Shown: positions 32,528 to 45,200 of the stretch, piece by piece | Layout: each line of letters opens with the position of its first letter | Position numbering within the stretch: position 1 is the stretch's first letter | Assembly (NCBI GenBank): GCA_946902875.1 | Contig: OX336343.1 | Location: 8,483,754-8,547,753, forward strand | DNA from: Nematopogon swammerdamellus | Taxonomy: Eukaryota > Arthropoda > Insecta > Lepidoptera > Adelidae | Length of the DNA stretch: 64,000 nt | Reading direction: 5' to 3' | Program-made: the position numbers and the translations under genes | The notes under the pieces: model-generated | What the model saw: only the letters and a program-made list of their open reading frames with translations | Told to the model about the DNA's origin: nothing | The model's database searches: none

Positions 32528-33243
32528 TTCTATCAAGAAAAAATTGGGTTGTAATAAATTATCTTTTATGTAACCGCCAATTTGCTTGACTATACAAGAA
32601 CTTACGCGCCTTGCGTTTTATTGAACCTGCCAAGATCGACACTAAGCTCATATGGAGAGCTTCGAAAACGTCACTAGAGGCGTCCTACAGAATATGCATA
32701 GGTAGAGAGAGGGAGGTCGAGAGGAGGACTTGTGGTTCCCTGCGTCTTAATCGCAGACTAGCTGATGAGGCCTCGCCGCGAGCCGAAACGTATCGCAAGC
32801 TGGAGAACCACACAGAGAGGCCACTCGCCAATATGCCCGGACATATTCAGTGAAGCTAAGTTCAACACCTTCGTTTGTGAGTTAGGTTCAAATTATTACT
32901 AATGACAACTTTCACCAGAAAAGGCACCAAACCTGGCACGATGAAGTCCGTTGTTACTGCCTACCCACATGTATGTATGACAACCATATCACGTACATGT
33001 CAAGTCTTAAAATAAGAATTTGAGCAGTTCCAAGTGTTTCACCCACTATTTCCTCAGCTAAAAAGATTTATATGGGGCAAGCAGGGGTTTCATAGTTACA
33101 ACCAGTGCACCCTAATTCCCATTATATATAAATTGTGTATATATAATTAATAATAATTTGTAGGGATATCGTTTTTAATACAAACTGGTTTTAGCTTGAA
33201 TATTGAATTAGTTCAAGTGTGTGGACGCTTACTTACTGTTGAG
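32528..33243. other. Intergenic
   Basis: 32611-32853 has an 80-codon plus frame rich in Arg with no recognised domain; I do not call it a gene. The rest is AT-rich. Confidence 0.35.
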
Positions 33244-33244
33244 C

Positions 33245-33283
33245 CTATAGTGATATAGGGCTTAGAGCCCTATATCACTATAG
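33245..33283. repeat. Perfect 18-bp-arm hairpin, 3-base loop
   Basis: CTATAGTGATATAGGGCT, loop TAG, then the exact inverse. Such short perfect hairpins can be recent palindromes. Confidence 0.9.
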
Positions 33284-33604
33284 AATACGACGCGACGTCG
33301 TATCGTGTTTATGTGTATGAGCCCATAAGGTTATACTTGTCACAAGTGCCCTTTGCTTTAGTAGATTGTGGTTTTTTTTTTTACAAATGTGTTTATTCTA
33401 CAAGCGATTATAAGGTTCATTAGTAATCTGTATAACAATTAACCCACACAGATAGTCAGTGTCACAGTGGATGGTAGATGGGTTATTTCGTGACACGAAT
33501 TACCTCTTTGATTCTAAAATGGAGGAAGTGTTATGGCATTAAATGAATGTAATTTTTTTTTGGCGAATTTAAATCCCAATGTTAGTTCGTCCACACATAT
33601 TAGT

Positions 33605-33776
33605 ACAGTACGCGGCAGTAAATAATGTACATGGGGCTTTAGAGAGACAATCTGGTTGTAGAGCGTCGTCCCTGTTGCACAGAGACGTACTAGTTAGTGC
33701 GACAGAGATGGCGCTATAGAACCGGATTGTCTCTTTCTAAAGCCCGATTTACATTATTTACTGCCGCATACTGTAG
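33605..33776. mobile_element. MITE with GCGGCAGTAAATAATGTA ends
   Basis: About 50-bp inverted ends (GCGGCAGTAAATAATGTA, GGGCTTTAGA.AGAGACAATC). The interior includes GTGCGACAGAGATGGCGCTA. A short related copy is at 50815-50885. Confidence 0.8.
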
Positions 33777-33961
33777 TTAAACATGCCTGGAGTTAGATCT
33801 GCCTAGCTAAACTAGATTGTGATTCAAATTCTAAACGAATTTTTGCATTTTGCTAAATGTCCTTTTTTATTTATAAATAAATCTACTATGGTCAGTTTTT
33901 TTATTTTAGACAGAAGTGACCTTTTGACTTGACATTAGAGGGTTGCACGCTGTGATTGCAG

Positions 33962-35292
33962 TGCACAGTGTCAAATATGACCATAAAATCGGACACGACC
34001 TTTTTATTCCAGAAATTTATAGATTTAGTTATTTAAAATGCTAGAGTAAAACTCCCCCGCCTCTGCGACTTTTAGTTTAGTAGAAATAAATTTTTGAAAA
34101 TTACACTTTTTTAGTTTCGAAAAAACGAAAAATAATTCTACAATTAAAACTAAGCTACTTATTTAAATTTCACTCAGCCTTATCAAAGACCCTTTCGAAT
34201 ATCCACATTTGAAAAGTTATTCGAGGCTGTGAAAGTTTACAGAAATCGAATTATATATTTTTTTAATTGTTTTTATTTTATTTTTTTTTCTCCTAGATCC
34301 CGTAGTAGTAGGCGGAGATATTTATACCGAAAATAGTTCACTATTTCCTCTGTCCGTTAAAAAAAACCGACGCCTAATTCCATGGGTTTAAGAAGTTATG
34401 CTCATTTTAGTGCAATTATCAAGTTTCGGGCAATAGGGTTGGCACTTTACAAAATCTTTTATTTTTCCGCAAAATAATGATATGGTCCCAGCAGTGGATG
34501 TATATGGACTGGTCAGTTAGTCAGTCAGTGTGTATGTGTTCACTGCTGGACATACGCCTCCCCAATTTTAAACATAGTAGCCGACATGAAATGAAGGGAA
34601 ACACTGACATGGCATGCATACCTAGTTCTCCCGGTGTTATGGGCTGACATCACGGATGCTGTAGTGTAGGTGATTTAGCGAGCCGTATCAGTTTCCATAA
34701 AAAAAAAACAAAAACCAAAACCAGCTAATTATTATTAAAAGAAATCACGAAACAATACAATAAAATTAATGAAATGTCAAAAATAAATAAATAAAAAATG
34801 GGAACATTTTTATTCATTCTAGTAACAACCCTAGCCCATAGCGAATAACTCCTGTAACTTCTTAATCCCATGGAATTAGGCGTTGGTTTTTTTTTTAACG
34901 GACAGAGGAAACAGTGAACTATTTTCGGTATAAATATCTCCGCCTACTACTATGGGATCTAGGAGAAAAAAAATAAAATAAAAAAAATAAAAAATAAATA
35001 TAATTCGATTTCTGTAAACTTTCACAGCCTCGAATAACTTTTCAAATGTGGATATTCCAAAGGGTCTTTGATAAGGCTGAGTGAAATTTAAATAAGTAGC
35101 TTAGTTTTAATTGTAGAATTATTTTTCGTTTTTCCGAAACTAAAAAAGTGTAATTTTCAAAAAATTATTTCTCCTAAACTAAAAGTCGCAGAGGCGGGGG
35201 AATTTTACTCTAGCATTTTAAATAACTAAATCTATTAATTTCTGGAATAAAAAGAACGTGTCCTATTTTAAGGTCATATTTGACACTGTGCA
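33962..35292. repeat. Large foldback palindrome with SINE-A in its loop
   Basis: Left arm 33962-34397 and right arm 34852-35292 are inverse copies over about 430 bp with scattered differences. They share TGCACAGTGTCAAATATGAC at the outer ends, CTAGAGTAAAA.TCCCCCGCC, CCTTATCAAAGACCCTTT and GAGATATTTATACCGAAAAT. The loop of about 450 bp holds a SINE-A copy (34560-34712, plus). It looks like a foldback or long-TIR element without transposase. Confidence 0.9.
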
Positions 35293-35299
35293 GTGGGTA

Positions 35300-35940
35300 A
35301 AAATAATATAAAATTTTATCGATTGAATAATCTTTGGTGTTAATTATAATGTCCCGACATTAAAATAAAGTGAAACAAAATGATTTTCTTTCTGGTATCA
35401 CTATGCACACCACAGATTACTAGTGTACACACAACACCTTCAGATATAATGGGCTGCCTGTGGTTCTGCCAACTTAACTTTTTTCCATTAGATTTAGCTG
35501 AAGATTTTGTCAATCAAATCCATTAGGTAATTATTCAAGTTTATAGCATTTCATTTGTCAATCAATCGATAAAGTTATTGATAACAACTACATGAATATT
35601 TAAAATCTGTAAGAAACTGGAAACAAACCAAACATAACTTTCCTGTCTTCAAAAAAAAAAGACTATTATTGTTCGGTTTCTGAACACGAAAAAAATGAAA
35701 TGTTCACATTTGAAGTGTTGCTCGCAAACTATACATATTTATTATTAAAATTCGATGCAGTTATAAAATGTTTACACTTTAATATGCATACAATAACGAC
35801 AAAATAATCATTGAATGACATTAAGACTACAACAGTTATTTTTTTTCCATTTCGTTAACCTATAAAAATTAAGATAGATTTTGTAAAAAACAGCGTGTAG
35901 ACTTAATCTAGCTTATTTTGATAGTATTTACAGAAATGTA
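35300..35940. other. Intergenic, AT-rich
   Basis: I see no gene, repeat or hairpin of note between the palindrome and the probable end of the kinase transcription unit. Confidence 0.4.
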
Positions 35941-35962
35941 TTTAATATTTAGTTGAAAAGTC

Positions 35963-35968
35963 TTTATT
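35963..35968 (-). promoter_or_regulatory. Candidate distal polyadenylation signal, kinase gene
   Basis: TTTATT on the plus strand, AATAAA on the minus, in GAATAAATAAAGAC. Confidence 0.35.
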
Positions 35969-38038
35969 TATTCAATCGATTACAAAACTTCGACGTGGGC
36001 GGTGGCTCCCTGCGTCTCCTTGTTCAGCTCTTGAACACACTGCATCAAAACAGTAACACACTTCTCATATCATTTGTTTTTTCTTCGATGTCAAGTGGCC
36101 TCTTGACTTTTGACGTTGAGGCTCAACTTTCTACTGTAAATTCTTTGAGATCCTAACGAGTTCCAAATACAGTGTCAAAACTATAACGGGGTCGCGACAG
36201 GCAGATAACATAATTGACAGATTAATTTGCAATTATAGAAGTAGCTTAGATGGAAGTAAAGAATATGAACGCTTTGTAAGGTAGGTTATACAGAAGATAA
36301 CTGATACACTCTTCTACTTAAAAAAGAACTTCTACATCCCACACATACGGTTCTAAGGTTTAGGACATTTTTATCCAGAAAAATCGAAGAGTCGTAATGT
36401 CGGGACAACTGCTATTCCAGATGCGCTGGACAAATTGCTTCTGCTGATTCATCCCTTTAGATTGTGATTTTGTTTACTTTATCCTCCTAAAACGTAAAAG
36501 ATCCTTTTTCCTAAGAGGAGCATTTGAGCTCCAATATAACTCCGGAAAGTTCTCCTCCCTTGAGTGTTGCACGTGGCAGGTTATGCTAAGTAACAAGAAG
36601 TGTTTGAAGGAAGCCAAAAGCCGCCGCCGCCGCCGGGGGTACGCTTACTCTCTACGAAGCCAACTACATCTGCCCGAACACACATACACTTCACAATATA
36701 TTAGTCCTAAGCTACGACACCAAAACCTTTCTGTTATGATCGGACATAGAACAGAAATCAATTCAATTGCATGAAAACCGAGTACAATATTTCGCATCAA
36801 GCAAAAACCAGATTGCTAATTGGGACTAGTGATTGCGCTCCAGAAATAGTGTTTTTTTTTTTCATGTATAAAAGCAACAGAATTACAAATTATTCATCTT
36901 CGTACTCAGTTTTCCTGCCAGTGAATTGGCCTCCAGAATGAGTGTTGCTCATTTTGTTGCAGTTCAATCCGACGGTATAGCGTATATACCTGGACCATTA
37001 TTTTTTACTTTTATAATATTTACAAACAGGAGAGATAGGCCATTTTAGGTTCATGTGTAAATTCTAGCTACGCACAGAATCATAATTTTTTTAACCAAAA
37101 TAAACTATTCATATTGAATGATTTAAAAAAATTGGCTTACAAATTGGGACTGTCTGAAAATAAATTGAAATTGGAGCCTGTTGAAAAACCAACCGCATTG
37201 TCATTATTTTTACAAAACAGATCGTAAAATTTACAACCTTACAACCCTATTACCAAATGTTTATTCATTCAGCAGAATATTTATTAAAAAAAGTTAAAGT
37301 AGGACAGGGTAGCATCCACTTTTTACCTGACTATGACAAAGCCAAAAGGAGGGTGATTCTCATAGTAACACAAGCCAACGCAGTCGACAGTTCTAAAATG
37401 TAAGTTATTTGAGAAAAAATATATATATACATATAGATCATCTCGTCATGATTAAACATTTACAACTTGCAACTTTATCATACATAATTATGCATAGTTT
37501 TATAACACTTCTTAGTTCATACATTTTACCCCCAAATCTTATTTACATAATATACTGAACATTTTCACCTGTTAAACCATTGCAAGTTTCTCAGTATATC
37601 AGAGATACATCTGTCAAAATGTGTAATTATAATATAGCCGCTCAGGTGTCGCCGGGAAGAAATCGTTCCGGCACCGAAGAGTGCCCGAAGTGTTACCGGG
37701 ACGAAATCGCCGCGACGACGTGGCAGACTTTCGGCATTAAAATGCACGCTCTTTAAATATGAGGATAAGGCTGATTATACCTCTAAATAAAGGTCTAGAT
37801 ATGCCCTATTTGATCTGAGCAAAAAACTAACGGAGTTCTCAGTTCATTTGGAGACATGGTGATGGACCCCATTTTCGCACGTGAACTCGATGCGCCGCCG
37901 CCTCAAATGAAAATTATTTTTGGTGTTTTTGTAAGTAGTTTCTTGTGTTTGTGTATAAATTCAAAATGGCCACCGCGTCATCGTCAGGTTCAGATCGTCA
38001 CAGCTTCGAATTGAATATTGAGCCAACAAAAGCAATTT

Positions 38039-38078
38039 AATAACACATTCACTTCACTTCTGAAGTGAATGTGTTATT
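38039..38078. repeat. Perfect hairpin, 18-bp arms, 4-base loop
   Basis: AATAACACATTCACTTCA, loop CTTC, exact inverse. It lies within the proposed kinase 3' UTR, so the RNA would fold here if transcribed. Confidence 0.9.
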
Positions 38079-41000
38079 ATTGGAGGTTTTTACACATGCG
38101 CGTGTGAAATCGAAAAAAAACTTAACATCACTATATTTATAGAGTGCAATGTTCAACTAGCAATTTGGAATGAACACAAAGGCCAGTGCATTGTAAGGTA
38201 TACATATATTTGTATGAAGTATTGTAAAGATTACAACTATGCTAAATTTGCTATAGTGTTCATATATTTTTTATTTCAGGAAAAAAATTTTTTTCTCTCC
38301 TCGCTTAACGCATCACGACCGCGAATATTTGGGACATCTTACGGAGATTAGCGCGTTGCCAGCGCCGACACCTGAGGGGTCAAAGATTATACAGACCAGA
38401 CTTTGTACAAGTGGGCCGTATTTATTTGTAGTTATATTAGCCTAATTTTTGTGAATATTAAACCCAGATTGCACGCAATATTTGCCAGTACAGGTGCAAC
38501 ACTATGTGGAATGCATTAACCTAACCTCCATATGTCCAGTCCATACTCCTGCCCCCTTTCCTCCGAAATAAATCTGCAGTTTGTTGGAGACTCATGTTCG
38601 TGTCACTTTGTGTAGACATGTCGATACGTTTACGCGTAAAATTTACTAGCCATTATCGGAAACACATTGGCCCCTTTTTTTCTAATTTTTTATTTTATTT
38701 TGCTTACTTATGCAAATGAAACAAAGCTACAAAAACAAACAAAAAAATGGACTGAAACCTATATACATTTTTAATTAATATTTAAATTTTACTTGTTACT
38801 TACATGATCAGTGATTACAATCACAGCTGCGGGCTATTTTCTAGCAGCAATTGAACGCATTAGCGATTTATTGAAACATGTCTGATGATCCGTCTCACTG
38901 GCTCCAACAAGATTCATCAACATCATGCATCTAGGTGAGATATTGTTTTTAAATTAAATTAAAATATTCTTTAATTTGGTTTGTTTGTTTAATGATTTAT
39001 ATACTGGCATTAAAAAAAAATGGTGCATCAGAGGAATCAAAGCTTTTTAGGTTCATTCAATAAAAACTTCTTGTCATACAATTGAGAAGTTCACAAAATG
39101 CTTTTGCCAAATGCTAAGTTTATATTTTTGACATAGAATGTTTTCCACCATCAAGATCTTAACCAGCCAAATAGTAAAATAACATTCAATACTTAGTATA
39201 TCATCAGCAGAAAGTGTTTCTACGACAATACGCGAGCTGGTTGCACGGGTACTAGAAAGAAAAAAGAAGCAAGTTCTAGAGAATTTAATTTTTAATAAGA
39301 AAATAAACATTTTCCTCTATAGACATTAGTATTTTCCTTAGCACACCCCTCTGTACGATAGATTACAATTAATAAAATTTAAAAACAGGCAAACCAAAAA
39401 TGTAAGATTGCTGAGTCTTCAATAAATCAGCTGCAAGAACACCAAGATGGTATTGGTATTTGCAAGCGAACAAAATCATCAAATTATACAGACATTCTTT
39501 ATTTTTAAACTAGCCTTTAGACTAGCCGTTAAAATTACGGACAGACGGACCCGCGTCGTAAGCTACACAAAATGGAGTCACTGTGAGCACAAGACAAATG
39601 GGAAAATGCTGCATTTACTAACGGCTTTACATATTTTTGCAAGAGAATCGAAGCCCCAATTGAATGATAATTACAAAGGATGGATGCTCACCGATAATAG
39701 CTATTTAACCTAATTAACGGCTATGGCAGTGGCTCCGCAATATCTTAGTGTAAAACAAATCTACAAGAGCAAAACCAACTAACCCTACACAAACACAAGA
39801 TCGACATTGAAGCACTTCAAAAAATTACACCATCCAAATTTACATCCTTTTTAGAACTGTTAGGGAAGCCACCTGACCTCTACCTACTAGCCAAAATAAT
39901 GTCATATATTTTGAAGCCCTAAAACAAAATATGTACAGGACGATATTTGCCTAAAATAATGCCACTCAAATACTATTGATATATTTTCGAGCATCATCCA
40001 TTCAATCTTTCTGTGGTCCTCAGAACGTAAGGCTAAATAAAAAAGAGTGTCACAGTCATAAAATCAAAGCGCACTCCAGTCCCGAAAAATTCTGGGACTC
40101 CGGTATAGATGTTCACACATCGAAACGATTGAGTATCAGGTCAGGGACATTATATACATTTTAACACTAGCTGTGCCCGCACCTCCGCTCGTGGTAAAGG
40201 ATTTGGTAGATCTTTTTCCAACTGCGTTAGGACTTGGGACTCCACTGCTCAGCTCATATGAACAATAATGTGGTGATGCTATATAGCCTATAACTTGCCC
40301 GAGATGTGTAGCATGACATAGGCATAAAAACTGCAAGGGAATAGGTTAAGCCGTTCTTGAGTTATAATAAGCGAACATACATACATACACACAGATGGCA
40401 GGCATATTATAATATGTAGGGATTGGACCGACATTGGGGACTCAATGGAAGCATTTTGTAGACAAAGTGCAAGCTACAGGAGTGAGTAATGTTAATGAGG
40501 CCTTTCATTCCATTAATTTGGTTTGAGTTAATTATTGATTTGATGATTGTATGGAAAGTTTGAATGGAGGAGGGTCTAGGACACCCAGATTTTATATATC
40601 CTAAAACAAAAGAATGTTGTTTTATCTAAAACATGACTTTAGATAGTCATCTAGAAAATATATTGTGAGTATAAAACGTTTTAGTCCGATCAACAACGTA
40701 CTATCCATTTACAAAACCTATAAACTGCCCTCTCCGCAAACCAATAACAGTGCTTTCAAAATGATATGAACGATTTATACAACTACTCGGTGCTAACTAG
40801 CCTAACACTATACACATTGCATCGGTGCACACAACACGCAAACATAACAACTGAGCTTACATTCAAATGCATTTTGAAAATTATAATTGTTTTACAGAAC
40901 GAGCTCAAATGTTTTATATTGCACACAAGAATAACAATCTAGAAGACATCGAATAAACCTGCCACTTTTTATAACCTCAAATCATTCCACGACCCAACGT

Positions 41001-42263
41001 GAGTATTTGCATACATTTTATTTTCCTCTATCTGAATTCAAACTCTATACATGTGCTCGCTCCCGAAGCGATAAAGTAAGTCACAATACATCAAGCCACC
41101 ATCCGTCGATGGAAAGCCACATACCAGCACGCGTTCTATCACCCTCGCATCTATCTTTCAATGAGCAAGACAGAGACGGGTCTAGAACTATACATCCCGA
41201 AACCCGTGATAGAAAGAAGCTTACATCAACAATGTTTGTTCCCAACGTGACATCGGGAGCGCAACGCACAAGCATTAGTATAACTACAACAAACCACGCC
41301 ACATACACTCCAAACGCTATTCACGGGGGCCATTTTGGCGGCTCCATACAATATGCCTCCAACACCTCACGAATACGAAAAGGGTGATTCTTGTATTTGC
41401 AAGCAAATTTCATTAACACTATCATTTCACGCTAAGGTGAAAATATTTATTTACAAAAAAATTTTTAACAAAATTTTCTTTTAACTTTAGATATTGAATT
41501 GAAAGGGGCATTTTAGATTTCAAGTATCCAGACAAAAACATACACATTTGATGGAAAACATTAGTTATTAATATTTGATACATCAAATCCAATTTTTTTG
41601 CAAAAAAAACATCATCGGGCGCCTGCTACACGCGAGTGCGCAAATTCAACATCACTCATCAAGGTCGAAGTCAACAACGACCTCGCTTCTCGTCAAAACT
41701 CTTAATGTCGTCAAACGCACTCGCGCACCGTTGCTTCGCACCAACGTTCCAACTCGTACAAAACGTAACAAGTCGAATCATAAAGATCTCGCTGGAACAA
41801 AGTGATCGCGGAACTTTACCCGGGGGAAAGCCGGAGCCGCCACCAGTAACAATAAGCCTTACGTCTAACTTACTTACGGGCAAATCGACTCCACACGACT
41901 TCATGGATGCACCATTATCATAGATGCACGCTCTGAACGACCGCACCTTACGCCTAATAGCTAAAATAATATATGTTACAACGTTACAACGTAAACTAAA
42001 CACGGATGCGTACAAAAACTTATTTTTTGTTATACCTTCATTTGTTGTATCTCTTCATTACTACCTAACGATTACCATAACGTTAAATATTAGTCGTCGG
42101 TTTTGCTTTGGATTCAATTCCTGGGAAGAGGAACCGGTTGCCTTACGTCGGATGAAGGTTGAGTGGTGTCCACTTGCGGTTCTCGCTCGTCGCATGCAAG
42201 GAGGGAGGAGGGATGGTTGCGGCTAGGGTGCTGGGGGGCGTGGGGGCGGCGCGGGCGTCCTCC

Positions 42264-45200
42264 TCACCGCCACTCCGACACGGGCGCCACCGCCGTGCTG
42301 GGCTGCCCGCCCGCAGCTGCCGCTGTCACACCACACCACACCTCGTTAGCACACATCAGCTAATTTTACATAAGAAACTATACTAATCCAAACCAGAAAA
42401 TGAAGAGTTAACTTGTAACATAGTTTGCAAAATGTTTTGAAAATGTGAAATTTCTTTTCATAGAAGTAGAAACGCGCAAGTACAAACTTTACTGCATGGA
42501 AAAGTCCGCTCGGACGTCCAAAGTATCCGTGTGTTTCCTGAATTCCTAAGCCCTGTGCACAAAACCCCCGCAACAATTAGTTCCTGGTAGACCCCGCTGT
42601 GATTAGTTCACGCCGCATTCCTATGCACCCCACCAGCTGACCTTGCCTCAGCCTCCTGGCTCCTGTTTTTGTGATTGGTATAACGGTTGTGGTTGTGTAG
42701 TTTGTGCATAGAGTCCTAATATCCTTAGGATGTTTTAATCACCGGAACTATGACTATTATGCGGTTAAATGTTATGTTCAACGGGCAACCAAAGCTAATG
42801 TGTTCATATCGGTTCACTGGTATTTGTCTAATCTGATCTGAATGAATTTGTAGGTGTTTGGATTTAGTACAATCAGTTTTCGAAGCATAAACTGTTAAGG
42901 TAAAAGTTTACAGAAGTAGTCACAACCGATAAGACACCACTAACTAAACAATAATACTCACTGTTCTCAGTCTCGGTGGTGGGCTCGTGGCGCCGCAGGG
43001 CGCGGTCGGCGCCGCCCGCCTGGTACGAGGTTCGCTGCCCACCTGCAAACACACACGCACACTTCAATCAATCAACCGTAGCCGTGAGCAGTTTCTCTTC
43101 ACTGGTTATAACAAACATCATCATCATCATCAGCCTGTATCGATCCACTGCTGGACATAGGCCTCTCCCAAGGCACGCCACCACACGCGGTCTTCCGCTC
43201 TTCTCATCCATCCACTCCCGGCTACCTTATTTAGGTCATCTGTCCACCTAGCCGGGGGGCGTCCCACGCTACGTTTGCTTGTATGTGGCCTCCATTCGAG
43301 CACCCGTCTACCCCATCGGTTGTCGGGTCTATGACAGATGTGCCCAGCCCACTGCCTCTTCAGCTTGCTTATTTTCTTAGCAATGTCGACTATCATAGTT
43401 CTTTGACGTATCACGTCGTTATGGATTTTATCGGTCAAAGAAATGCCGAGCATTGCTCTTTCCATAGCTCGCTGAGCGACTTTAAATTTGTGGACCAGGC
43501 CCATCGTCAGGGTCCACGTTTCCGCTCCGTACGTCATTACTGGCAGAACGCACTGATTGAAGACCTTCATCACCGTCTTCAATGACTGTGGGATGGAGGA
43601 TGAAAAGATGTGGCGGAGTTTCCCAAATGCCGCCCAGCCTAGCTGAATCCTTCTGTTGGCCTCCTTGTCAAAGTTGTGCTTCCCTAGTTGGATGGTTTGT
43701 CCAAGATAGACATAATTCTGCACAACTTCGAGGGTCGCCTCTCCAACTGTTACGTGCCCCGGAACGACGTGTTCGTTAAACATAACTTTCGTCTTGTCCA
43801 AATTCATCCCGAGGCCGACTCGGCGTGAGGCGATATTGAGGCCAGCGATTCGCCTATCACGACTATGTCATCCGCGAAAGGTAGGTGTGAAATGTACTCG
43901 CCGTTAATATTAATGCCGTGCTTTTTCCAATCCAGCAGCTTGAATATATCTTCCAATGCATTCGTAAACAGTTTCGGAGATATAACATCTCCCTGTCAGA
44001 CTCCACGATGCAATTGGATAGGTTTCGTCTGCTGGTCCTGTATTTGTACGGTCATTGTCGCGGCACTATAGAGACATTTCAGCACCTTAATGTATCGCCA
44101 ATCGGTTTGGCATCGCTGTAAGGATTCCATAACAGCCCAGGTTTCGATAGAGTCAAAGGCTTTCTCGTAGTCCACAAAAGCGAGACACAGTGGCCGATTA
44201 TACTCTTCGGACTTATGTCCGAAGAGTATAATCTGCCGTAAGGTGTAGATGTGGTCTACGGTACTGTAACCCCTCCGAAACCAGGCCTGCTCTGGCGGCT
44301 GGTGGTCGTCAAACCTTCGGGCGAGACGATTGGTGAGGACTCTCGAAAACAGCTTATATACGTGGCTCAGGAGCGAGATGGGCCTATAGTTCTTCAACAA
44401 GCCTTTGTCTCCTTTCTTGAAGAACAATACGACCATACTCCTGTTCCACGACTCTGGCGTAATGCCACCGTGTATGACAGAGTTGAAGAGCCTCTGTAGT
44501 TCTTTGAGGACCGTTGTCCCCCCGGCTCTGAGAAGCTCTGTAGTAACTCCGTCTTCACCAGGAGCCTTGTTGTTTTTAAGCTGCTCTAGAGCAATCCTGA
44601 TCTCGCCCATGTTGACGTCTGGGATATACTCCTTGTAGTGGCGGGTTAATCTGGTTCGTCGGTCGTCTTTGTCCACAACCAACCAACCAACCAAACATAT
44701 TCACCCATAATCTGAAAACATTTGGCTTGGATCAATTTGAAGCTCGAGTGCATGGTCTGAAGCTGAACTCGGGAATTTGACAGAAGAACAATGTTATCGG
44801 CCAAGCGAAGGTGAACGAAAAAATCTCCATTCACATTGCTACCCATATTGTCCCACTCAAGCGTCTTGAACACATCTTCTAATGTGTTGGTGAAGAGCTT
44901 GGGTGAGATCACATCCCCCTGCCTTGCGCCTTTACCAAGGAGGATGTTGGGTATTTTCGTGGAGCCTCAGTCATCGTCGCGAATCGATAAAGGATTCGGA
45001 GTACCTCGATGTAGCGGTGGTCGATTCTGCACCTTAGGAGGGAGTTTTCGACGGCCCATTTTTCAACAGAGTCAAATGCCTTCTCATAGTCGAAAAAGGC
45101 TAGCAAGAGCGGCTTTTTAATCCTCACATTTTTCCACCAATTGTCTCACAGTAAATATGTGATCCATGGTGCCATATCACTTCCTGTTCAGCACCTATTA

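Larger units (their letters stand above)
35945..42263 (-). other. 3' flank, possibly long 3' UTR, of the casein kinase gene
   Basis: There are no recognised coding exons between the kinase stop at 42264 and the next repeats. This stretch is poorer in mobile elements than the rest of the window, which fits a transcribed UTR. Candidate signals on the minus strand include AATAAA at 35963-35968, and others opposite TTTATT at about 38406 and 39498. 38039-38078 is a perfect hairpin. 37645-37740 has two diverged copies of a CCGGGA.GAAATCG motif. 40165-40400 is a dispersed repeat. Extent is inference; one of the nearer signals could be the true end. Confidence 0.4.
43113..44694 (-). mobile_element. 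RTE-like LINE, 5'-truncated copy A, in kinase intron 6
   Basis: The minus strand encodes the middle and C-terminus of an RTE-type reverse transcriptase. It shows [79 protein letters not shown] and a C-terminal [11 protein letters not shown]. The 3' end is a (GAT)n run, as RTE elements have. One in-frame TGA after HRGV (at about 43998) and a frameshift with loss near 43810-43870 break it, so it is inactive. A 17-bp perfect palindrome sits in the coding part at 44196-44233. Confidence 0.85.

Noticed and set aside
32611..32853. 80-codon Arg-rich frame
   Set aside because: No ATG context or recognised motif; intergenic DNA between repeats.
41671..42015. 114-codon minus frame downstream of the kinase, as an extra kinase exon
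   Set aside because: No similarity to CK1 tails and no ATG, and its join to the last exon is unsupported. It stays possible only if the 42268 donor is used.
42873..43067. Open frame running past kinase exon 7
   Set aside because: A consensus donor at 42961 and an in-frame continuation at 42322 explain the exon better than read-through.
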